This document shows, in pieces, positions 1 through 5,020 of a stretch of 5,692 nt of DNA. The DNA is from an uncultured Phycisphaerales bacterium. Lineage in GTDB: Bacteria > Planctomycetota > Phycisphaerae > Phycisphaerales > UBA1924. How positions within the stretch are numbered: the stretch's first letter is position 1; each line of letters begins with the position of its first letter. A model generated the notes under the pieces. It was not told the origin of the DNA. It saw only the letters and a list, made by a program, of their open reading frames with translations, and did not search any database. Where the stretch lies: contig CALMQD010000401.1 of assembly GCA_937871415.1 (NCBI GenBank), positions 1 through 5,692 on the forward strand, written 5' to 3'. The position numbers were made by a program, and so were the translations under genes.

Positions 1-708
1 TTCATGGACGTGGGGAGCAACGCGCCGTTCGCGATGGCCAGCGCGCTGGGGCTGGGTTTCCTGGCGCGGGGCGCGCGGGAACAGCGCATGAGCGTGGTGG
101 GGGGTGGGGGAGCGGGCGCGCGACTGATGCGGATCGACCTCATCGCGCTCACGCTGGTGTTCCTGGGCATCGGGTTCACGTGCGCGGGGTCGTCGTACTA
201 CCACCTGTTGCCGTGCAACGAGCGTCTGTACTGGGACCGCTTGCCGATGGTCCTGACGTTCGTGGGCCTGCTGGTGGTGCTGATCGCGGAGCGCGTGAGC
301 CCGAGGACGGCGGCGTGGCTGATGGCGCCGCTGCTGCTGGCGGCATTTGCGAGCGTCACGCACTGGCGGGTGACGGAGGCGGCGGGGCGGGGCGATCTGC
401 GGGCGTATTTCTTTGTCGAGGGTGCCGCGCTCGTGAGCGTGCTGCTCATCGTCGCGCTCTACCCGGCGCGGTACCTGCCGACGCGGAAGTTGATGATCGG
501 CCTGGCGTGCTACGGGCTGGCGGTGCTCTTCGAGCAGTTAGACAAGCCGGTGTGGAATCTGCTGAGTTCACTCGGGGTTGAACTGGTGAGCGGGCACACG
601 ATCAAGCACCTGTGGGCTTCGGCGGGGGCGCTGGTGCTGGCGTGGGCGGTGCGCAGCGAGCGGGTGGCCGTCGGGGGGTGGCCGAGCGCGGGGAGGGGGA
701 GCGGGTGA
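1..708 (+). CDS. Alkaline ceramidase-like (CREST family) seven-helix membrane hydrolase, 5'-partial
   Basis: Integral membrane protein of the alkaline ceramidase/CREST superfamily, predicted metal-dependent amide hydrolase of ceramide-like lipids; the substrate here is unknown. Residues are numbered from the ATG at position 4. About seven hydrophobic helices are visible: roughly 7-21, 45-66, 78-96, 103-118, 136-153, 163-179 and 199-216. The superfamily motifs are present: Ser63-x3-His67 (GSSYYH), Asp78 (WDRLP) and His198-x3-His202 (SGHTIKH). The 11-residue step from His67 to Asp78 equals that between His81 and Asp92 of human ACER3, where three His bind zinc. The reading frame is open to the left edge, and the preceding codon gives F-M-D-V-x-S-N, resembling the conserved N(F)xDVxSN segment near the start of bacterial relatives. 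The real start is therefore probably upstream, and ATG 4 is an internal Met. A Gly-rich loop (33-38) lies between helices 1 and 2, and the tail is Gly/Arg-rich. The polymerase gene follows after 38 bases on the same strand. Family is fairly certain; substrate is not. Confidence 0.85.
   Translation, partial: FMDVGSNAPFAMASALGLGFLARGAREQRMSVVGGGGAGARLMRIDLIALTLVFLGIGFTCAGSSYYHLLPCNERLYWDRLPMVLTFVGLLVVLIAERVSPRTAAWLMAPLLLAAFASVTHWRVTEAAGRGDLRAYFFVEGAALVSVLLIVALYPARYLPTRKLMIGLACYGLAVLFEQLDKPVWNLLSSLGVELVSGHTIKHLWASAGALVLAWAVRSERVAVGGWPSAGRGSG
673..706 (+). other. G-tract cluster at the end of the ceramidase-like gene
   Basis: The last codons carry G6 (673-678), G4 (690-693), G5 (695-699) and GGG (703-705) on the coding strand, a potential G-quadruplex just before the stop and 40 bases before the polymerase start. 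It may only reflect low constraint on the Gly/Arg tail. Confidence 0.4.
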
Positions 709-746
709 TTGGCGGCGGGGCGGGGGCGTGCTAGCGTGTGGTCAGG

Positions 747-2180
747 ATGGGCCTGACGACGCTGTATGTCGATTTCAACTCGTACTTCGCCTCGGCGGAG
801 CAGCAGTTGACGCCGCGCCTGCGCGGCAGGCCCATCGTGGTTGCGCCGGTGACGAGCGACAGCGGGTGCTGCATCGCGGTGAGCGTGCAGGCGAAGAAGG
901 TGGGGATCAAGACGGGGATGCGGGTGTTCGAGGCGCGCCGGCTGTGCCCGGAGGTGGAGGTGGTGGACTCGCGCCCGGGCGAGTACGTGAAGATGCACCA
1001 CCGGCTGCTGGAAGCGATCGAGACGTGCCTGCCGATCGAGGCGGTGTGCTCGATCGACGAGGTATCGTGCAAACTGGGCGCGGGGCAGCGCGAGGAGGCG
1101 CAGGCGACGGCGCTGGCGCAGCGCGTGAAGGCGGCGGTGCGGCAGCGCGTGGGCGAGGTCATGACCTGCTCGATCGGCCTGGCGCCCAACCGGTTTCTGG
1201 CCAAGGTCGCGACGGACATGCGCAAGCCCGACGGGCTGGTGGTGATCCGTGAGGCGGAGTTGCCGCGCTGCTTGTTCGGACTGGAACTGCGCGACCTGCC
1301 GGGCGTCGGGCCGAACATGGAGAAGCGTCTGCGCGCGGGCGGGGTGAACTCGGTCGAGGAACTGTGCGCGCGGAGCGAGAACCAGATGGAGCAGTTGTGG
1401 GAGTCGGTGGTGGGGCGGCGGTGGTACCGCTGGCTGCGGGGCGAGGACTTTGACGAGGGGCCGCCGAAGAAGCGGTCGATCGGGCACCAGCACGTGCTGG
1501 CGCCGGAGAAGCGCGACGAGGCGCAGGCGCGGGCGATTGCGCAGAGGCTGCTGCTCAAGGCGGCGGCGCGGATGCGGTCGCTGGGCTACTGGGCCGGGCG
1601 GGTGACGGTGGGCGTGAGTTTGGAGCCGGTCGGCTGGTCGCGTGGGCGGGGCGCAGCGGCGACGGGCAATGGAGGCGGGGGGGGTGGCGGGGGTGGGGGG
1701 GGTGAGAAAGGAGGGGGCGAGGGCAAGGTCAACGTGGGGACGTTCATCCGCGACGGCGGGCGCCACGCCGAGACGGCGAAGACGGAGAACGCGCCGCCTG
1801 TGTCGGGCGGAGTGTCGATCGGGTGGGGCGGGGCGCGGCGCGAGAGTTGGCACGCGACGGCGCCCCTGCCGCACGGGTGCCAGGACTCGCTGCGGCTCTT
1901 GGAGGAGTTTGCGCGGCTGTGGTCGCAGCGTCCGGCGGGGCGTGTGCGGCTGGTGGACGTGACGTTCAGCGAACTCATCAAGGAGAGCGACGTGACGCCG
2001 CCCTTGTTCGAGGCCGAGCGCAAGCGCGTGCAGCTGAGCAAGGCGATGGACGAGATCAACTCGCGCTACGGGCGGCACGCGGTGTACACGGGGGGCGTGC
2101 ACGAGGTGCGCGACCAGGCGCGCGGCGGCATCGCGTTCCGGTCGATCCCGGACCTGGATTTTTCGGACAGCGTGGAGTGA
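747..2180 (+). CDS. Y-family translesion DNA polymerase (DinB/UmuC-like)
   Basis: Error-prone DNA polymerase that copies damaged template. From ATG 747 it is 477 residues. The palm begins YVDFNSYFASAE, with metal-binding Asp9 and a Phe14 at the steric-gate position. The second catalytic pair is Asp104-Glu105 in CSIDEV. SIGLAPNRFLAKVATDMRKP (142-161) and the thumb helix-hairpin-helix LPGVGPNMEKRL (184-195) follow. The little finger starts near 246, with strand RVTVGVSLEP at 285-294. It is interrupted by about 70 residues of Gly-rich and polar sequence (299-367) before resuming at WHATAPLPHGC; it ends near IAFRSIPDLDF. All catalytic residues are present, so the enzyme should be active. An in-frame GTG at 738 is an alternative start, but ATG 747 puts the usual short leader before the first strand; neither has a convincing ribosome site. 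No terminal clamp-binding QLxLF-type motif is seen. The motif YVDFNSYF is intermediate between DinB and UmuC, so no symbol is given. Confidence 0.93.
   Translation: MGLTTLYVDFNSYFASAEQQLTPRLRGRPIVVAPVTSDSGCCIAVSVQAKKVGIKTGMRVFEARRLCPEVEVVDSRPGEYVKMHHRLLEAIETCLPIEAVCSIDEVSCKLGAGQREEAQATALAQRVKAAVRQRVGEVMTCSIGLAPNRFLAKVATDMRKPDGLVVIREAELPRCLFGLELRDLPGVGPNMEKRLRAGGVNSVEELCARSENQMEQLWESVVGRRWYRWLRGEDFDEGPPKKRSIGHQHVLAPEKRDEAQARAIAQRLLLKAAARMRSLGYWAGRVTVGVSLEPVGWSRGRGAAATGNGGGGGGGGGGGEKGGGEGKVNVGTFIRDGGRHAETAKTENAPPVSGGVSIGWGGARRESWHATAPLPHGCQDSLRLLEEFARLWSQRPAGRVRLVDVTFSELIKESDVTPPLFEAERKRVQLSKAMDEINSRYGRHAVYTGGVHEVRDQARGGIAFRSIPDLDFSDSVE
1641..1835 (+). other. Gly-rich insertion in polymerase little finger, with G-tracts
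   Basis: Codons 299-363 of the polymerase form a low-complexity segment, including 11 consecutive glycines (residues 309-319), a second GGG patch, then a polar stretch. The DNA carries G8 at 1677-1684, G5 at 1689-1693, G8 at 1695-1702 and G5 at 1713-1717, all on the coding strand. These satisfy a simple G-quadruplex pattern. The polymerase motifs continue in the same frame afterwards, so no frameshift is present in this copy. The protein-level boundaries are estimated from where Y-family little-finger sequence stops and resumes. Confidence 0.7.
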
Positions 2181-2210
2181 GGTCGGCGCGCCGCGTGCGC
2201 AAGCCGGTTG

Positions 2211-3014
2211 TCACGGCGCGCTGAGCGCCGTCACGGGGTCGAGTTCGTCCCAGCTGGCCTGCTGCGAGCCGTGCCAGGTCATGCGCCCGGGCTCGTACTT
2301 CTTGAAGCGGTCGACGTGCCCGTCGAGGAAGAGGACGTTGACCGGGCCCTTGTGGGGCTTGAGGGAGTCGGGGGCGAAGAGGCCGTCCCACCGCGCATCG
2401 TCGGGGTCGCAGTTGGGGGCCTTGGGCGAATCGCCGTAGGGCGCGGAGAGGAGCGTCTTGTTCGTCGCGTCGCTCAGGACGATGAACTGCGAGTTGAGCG
2501 CGACCATGTTCACGGAGTAACTGGAGAACATGCCCTCGTTGGCGGCGGCGGCGGGGCCGAGGTTTCGGTAGTTCAGGTAGCGCGAGAAGCGCGACTGCAG
2601 GAAGTAGGCGTAGGGCACTTCCTTGAACTTCACGCCCGGGTCGCGCATGCACTCGAGGGCTTCGAGGGGGGGGGCGAGGAGTTCGACCCAGCCCGGGCCG
2701 GGTGTGTCGTCGCCGGTGCCGTCGCCGCCGAAGGTGTGCCACGCGGACCAGTGCGGCGAGAGTTCGCGGTTGGCGTCGGCGTACATCGTGAAGGCCTGGC
2801 CGATGGAGCGCTGGTTGACGCTGCACGCCGTCGTCTGGGCGGCGGTGCGGGCGGAAGAGAGGGCGGGGAGCGTGAGGGAGACGAGGACGCCGATGATGGC
2901 GATGACGACGAGGAGTTCGACGAGCGTGAACCCGGGTCGAGGGCCCCTTGCGCCCGCGGAATCGCGACCTCCGGCGTGCGCCGGTGGGTGCGTGCTCGTC
3001 GCGGCGTGGTTCAT
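2211..3014 (-). CDS. Prepilin-type pseudopilin with H-X9-DG motif
   Basis: Exported filament or pseudopilus subunit of the type II secretion/type IV pilin class, 267 residues. A 28-residue leader ends in RPG. Prepilin peptidase should cut after Gly28, leaving Phe29 as residue 1 and Glu33 as the conserved +5 Glu (GFTLVELLVVIAIIG). Residues 31-52 form the hydrophobic N-terminal helix. The globular part has the usual ACSVNQRSIGQAFTMYAD segment near 63-80, an LECMRD segment near 120, and His221-x9-Asp231-Gly232 within HKGPVNVLFLDGH. This is the prepilin-type processing-associated H-X9-DG motif typical of Planctomycetota and related phyla, where such proteins occur in many copies of largely unknown role. 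The start at 3014 is preferred over an upstream in-frame ATG at 3065 because it has GAGGA six bases upstream and overlaps the radA stop as ATGA. It is probably translated from the radA message. A run of nine C lies in codons 114-117. Confidence 0.93.
   Translation of the reverse strand: MNHAATSTHPPAHAGGRDSAGARGPRPGFTLVELLVVIAIIGVLVSLTLPALSSARTAAQTTACSVNQRSIGQAFTMYADANRELSPHWSAWHTFGGDGTGDDTPGPGWVELLAPPLEALECMRDPGVKFKEVPYAYFLQSRFSRYLNYRNLGPAAAANEGMFSSYSVNMVALNSQFIVLSDATNKTLLSAPYGDSPKAPNCDPDDARWDGLFAPDSLKPHKGPVNVLFLDGHVDRFKKYEPGRMTWHGSQQASWDELDPVTALSAP
2213..2231. terminator. Candidate GC hairpin at the convergent gene junction
   Basis: A 7-bp perfect stem, ACGGCGC pairing with GCGCCGT around loop GCTGA, lies just after the polymerase stop (2180) and overlaps the last codons of the converging pseudopilin gene. 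Its position suits a bidirectional transcription end. No T-run follows on either strand, so it is not a standard intrinsic terminator and may be chance in such GC-rich DNA. Confidence 0.3.
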
Positions 3015-4906
3015 GTGAGTTCCTCGATCGCTCGGAGGATGGTGTCGACGCCGATGATCTCGCATCGCGGTTGGGCGTCGCGGCCCACGCTCTTACCCGC
3101 GTGCGCGGGCTTGAGTTCCGCATCAAGGGGCTTGTGGCCGCGGGCCGGGCCCGGCGCGGGTTCCGCGGCCAGGCCGACACTCGTGTTTGCAAGCGGTTCG
3201 GCCTGGGCGGACGCTGGGTCCAGCCTTCTCGGCCCGGTTTCGTCTCCGCCCGCTTCCTTTTCTTCGGCGCGGGCTCGGTTCGACGTAAGGCCCGGCGGCG
3301 AAGCACGCTCGCGCGACGCTTCGGCCGACCGGGCTGACGCTTCTTCATACGCACGGGGCGAGCCGGCGGTTCGACTCTCGACGACGGATCGCAGGGCGCT
3401 CCGGGCGGCGCGCGCCTGCGAGGCGGGCACGAGCAGGCGGCGGCAGCCGAGGCGCGCGGCCTCGGCGACACGCATCTCGATCTGCGTCACGGCGCGGACT
3501 TCGCCCCCGAGGCCGACCTCGCCGATCGCCGCGGTCCCGGGCTCGAGCGCGCGCCGGTAGTGCGCGCCGGCGATGGCGATGAGGACGGCGAGATCGGCGG
3601 CGGGCTCGACGACGCGGATGCCGTGCGCGCTGCTGGCGAAGACGTCGCGGTCGGCGAGGCGCAGTTCGGCGTGCTGTTCCAGCACGGCGATGATCATGGC
3701 GAGGCGGTTGGCGTCGAGGCCGGAACTCTTGCGCTTGGCGCTGCCGAGGAAACTCGTGGCGGTCAGCGCCTGGAGTTCCACGAGCATGCAGCGCGTGCCG
3801 GTGACGACCGGGCAGATGGCCGAGCCGACCTTGCGCTTGCCCGCGTGACCGAGGGATTCGAGCAGCGATGCGCCGAGCCCGCCCGCGGCTTCGCGCAGGC
3901 CCTGGCCGGTCATCTCGAAGACGCCGATCTCGAGCGTGGTGCCGAAGCGGTTCTTCACGCCGCGGAGAACGCGGTGCGCGTGGTAGCGGTCGCCCTCGAA
4001 GTAGAGGACGGCGTCGACGAGGTGTTCGAGCAGGCGCGGTCCGGCGAGCTGGCCGTCCTTGGTGACGTGCCCGACGAGCACGATCGCGATGCCGCTGACC
4101 TTCGCCAGGTAGACCAGTTCGGCGCAGCAGCGGCGGAGCTGCGCGACGCTGCCGGGCGAAGCGGGCAGGTCGGCCTTGTAGATCATCTGCACGGAGTCGA
4201 TGACGAGCACGCGCGGCAGGACGCGGCGCACCTGCTCGACGATCCGCGCCAGGTTCGTGTCCGCCAGCACGTACAGGTTGTCCTCGCCCCCGACACCCAG
4301 GCGCTGCGCCCGCATGCGCACCTGCTCGGCGCTCTCCTCGCTCGACACGTAGAGCACGCGGCAGTCTCCACCCTGCCCGCTGCCTTCCAGCGCCGCGGGC
4401 CGGTCCTTTGCCGGCGCGGCGTGGTCCGATCGGTCCCGGTCGCCTCGGCCGGCGGCGAGTTTGCCCGCCGCCTGGAGCATGAGCGTGCTCTTGCCGATGC
4501 CCGGGTCGCCGCCGACGAGCACGACGCTCCCCGCGACGAGCCCGCCCCCGAGCACGCGGTCGAGTTCGCCGATGCCGGTCGAGATGCGACCGCGGGCGTC
4601 GGCGTCGTGCTCGATCTGGCTCATGGGGCGCGCCGTGGTGGCGGCGGGGACGGCGGCGGTCACCTCCGCCGCGGCTTCGGCGAGCGTGTCTTCGGCGCTC
4701 ACGCCCGCGCCGCCCGGGCCGGGCTTGTGGGCGATCGCGCCTTGCCAGGCCTCGATGAGCCCGCGCTGCGGGTCGCGCGAAGCGGAGCGGTCGACGGTCT
4801 CCTGCTCGAGCGCGCCCCAGGCGCCGCAGTCCGGGCACTTGCCGATCCAGCGCTGTTGCACGCCGCCGCAGGCGCGGCAGACGAAGACGGTCCGGGGCTT
4901 GGCCAT
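3011..4906 (-). CDS. radA: DNA repair protein RadA/Sms, with large insertions
   Basis: Cytoplasmic hexameric ATPase/helicase of the RecA superfamily that drives branch migration at recombination intermediates alongside RecA. The four-Cys zinc finger is C10-x2-C13...C24-x2-C27. Walker A is GGDPGIGKST (132-141), Walker B ends at Asp237 (RVLVIDS), and the diagnostic RadA motif KNRFG is at 318-322. A Lon-like C-terminal domain includes GEVGLGGEVRAV (462-473) and ends in EIIGVDTILRAIEEL. At 631 residues it is far longer than E. coli RadA (about 460). The excess comes from a longer linker after the zinc finger (38-98), about 28 residues after the Walker A helix (153-181), and about 115 residues between LLVPASQ and the terminal EIIGV segment. 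The motifs are intact, so function is expected. The start ATG has only a GAGG one base upstream, closer than usual. The stop overlaps the pseudopilin start by four bases, implying an operon. Confidence 0.97.
   Translation of the reverse strand: MAKPRTVFVCRACGGVQQRWIGKCPDCGAWGALEQETVDRSASRDPQRGLIEAWQGAIAHKPGPGGAGVSAEDTLAEAAAEVTAAVPAATTARPMSQIEHDADARGRISTGIGELDRVLGGGLVAGSVVLVGGDPGIGKSTLMLQAAGKLAAGRGDRDRSDHAAPAKDRPAALEGSGQGGDCRVLYVSSEESAEQVRMRAQRLGVGGEDNLYVLADTNLARIVEQVRRVLPRVLVIDSVQMIYKADLPASPGSVAQLRRCCAELVYLAKVSGIAIVLVGHVTKDGQLAGPRLLEHLVDAVLYFEGDRYHAHRVLRGVKNRFGTTLEIGVFEMTGQGLREAAGGLGASLLESLGHAGKRKVGSAICPVVTGTRCMLVELQALTATSFLGSAKRKSSGLDANRLAMIIAVLEQHAELRLADRDVFASSAHGIRVVEPAADLAVLIAIAGAHYRRALEPGTAAIGEVGLGGEVRAVTQIEMRVAEAARLGCRRLLVPASQARAARSALRSVVESRTAGSPRAYEEASARSAEASRERASPPGLTSNRARAEEKEAGGDETGPRRLDPASAQAEPLANTSVGLAAEPAPGPARGHKPLDAELKPAHAGKSVGRDAQPRCEIIGVDTILRAIEELT
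3021..3025 (-). promoter_or_regulatory. Ribosome binding site of the pseudopilin gene, inside radA
   Basis: The minus strand reads GAGGA, then six bases (ACTCAC), then the ATG at 3014. The motif is encoded in the last codons of radA (Glu-Glu-Leu). It decides the pseudopilin start and fits reinitiation or coupled translation at the ATGA junction. Confidence 0.7.
3067..3409 (-). other. Low-complexity insertion in the RadA C-terminal domain
   Basis: RadA residues about 500-614 are rich in Ala, Arg, Glu, Pro, Ser and Gly and look disordered. They separate LLVPASQ from the canonical end EIIGVDTILRAIEEL, segments that are only a few residues apart in E. coli RadA. Codon use shifts: residues 510-600 use GAA for Glu ten times and GAG twice, plus AGA, AGG, CTT, TCA, CCA and TAT codons that are scarce in the RadA core. 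The insertion stays in frame. Confidence 0.8.
3135..3171. repeat. Nested inverted repeat inside the RadA insertion
   Basis: Outer arms TGGCCGCGG (3135-3143) and CCGCGGCCA (3163-3171) are perfect 9-bp inverted repeats. They enclose a perfect 12-bp palindrome, GCCGGGCCCGGC (3144-3155). It is translated as part of the RadA insertion. It may be a relic of an inserted repeat or a product of extreme GC content. Confidence 0.5.
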
Positions 4907-5020
4907 GCCTCATGCTACCGCGCGCCCGCGCGGGAGGAGCCGCCGGCGCGCGATCAATCCCTACGATTCACCCGCGAGCGAACGGAGCGATCGCTCGTTC
5001 GTCCGGCGTCTGCACGAGGC
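4907..5020. promoter_or_regulatory. Divergent promoter region between radA and the AsmA-like gene
   Basis: These 114 bases separate two diverging genes and must supply signals for both unless transcription comes from farther away. The only AT-richer patch, 4953-4970, contains TACGAT (4962-4967), a four-of-six match to a plus-strand -10 box. No convincing -35 box or radA-directed promoter could be picked out. The palindrome at 4979-5001 lies just downstream of this patch. Both flanking genes have GAGGC directly abutting their ATG. Confidence 0.45.
4979..5001. repeat. Imperfect palindrome upstream of the AsmA-like gene
   Basis: A perfect 12-bp palindrome, GAGCGATCGCTC (4985-4996), is flanked by CGAAC (4979-4983) and GTTCG (4997-5001), which are also complementary. 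Only G4984 is unpaired. The left half also holds a tandem near-repeat: GAGCGAACG (4976-4984), then GAGCGATCG (4985-4993). It could be a dimeric regulator's operator, a hairpin in the 5' leader 20 bases before the ATG at 5021, or a copy of a dispersed palindromic repeat. Confidence 0.6.

Noticed and set aside
510..2102. Long minus-strand open frame opposite the polymerase gene
   Set aside because: Its translation is Arg/His/Pro/Leu-rich with no recognisable motif, and it is antisense to a clear Y-family polymerase. High GC leaves few chance stops.
3015..3065. Upstream ATG at 3065 as pseudopilin start
   Set aside because: It would add 17 His/Arg-rich residues inside radA and has no better ribosome site. 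The ATG at 3014 has GAGGA at good spacing and the ATGA junction.
2056..3471. 471-codon minus-strand open frame in another frame over the pseudopilin
   Set aside because: The translation is dominated by Arg and Pro, as expected of a shifted frame in GC-rich DNA. The pilin frame carries the real motifs.
2208..3560. 450-codon plus-strand open frame across the pseudopilin and radA 3' region
   Set aside because: Its composition is low-complexity and it overlaps two well-supported minus-strand genes. No family motifs were seen.
3345..4913. 522-codon minus-strand open frame overlapping radA
   Set aside because: It is radA read one frame off, extremely Arg-rich. The true frame has the zinc finger, Walker A and KNRFG.
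4956..4968. Short inverted repeat AATC...GATT in the divergent region
   Set aside because: Four-base arms are too short to claim as a site. Mentioned only because it lies in the AT-richer patch.
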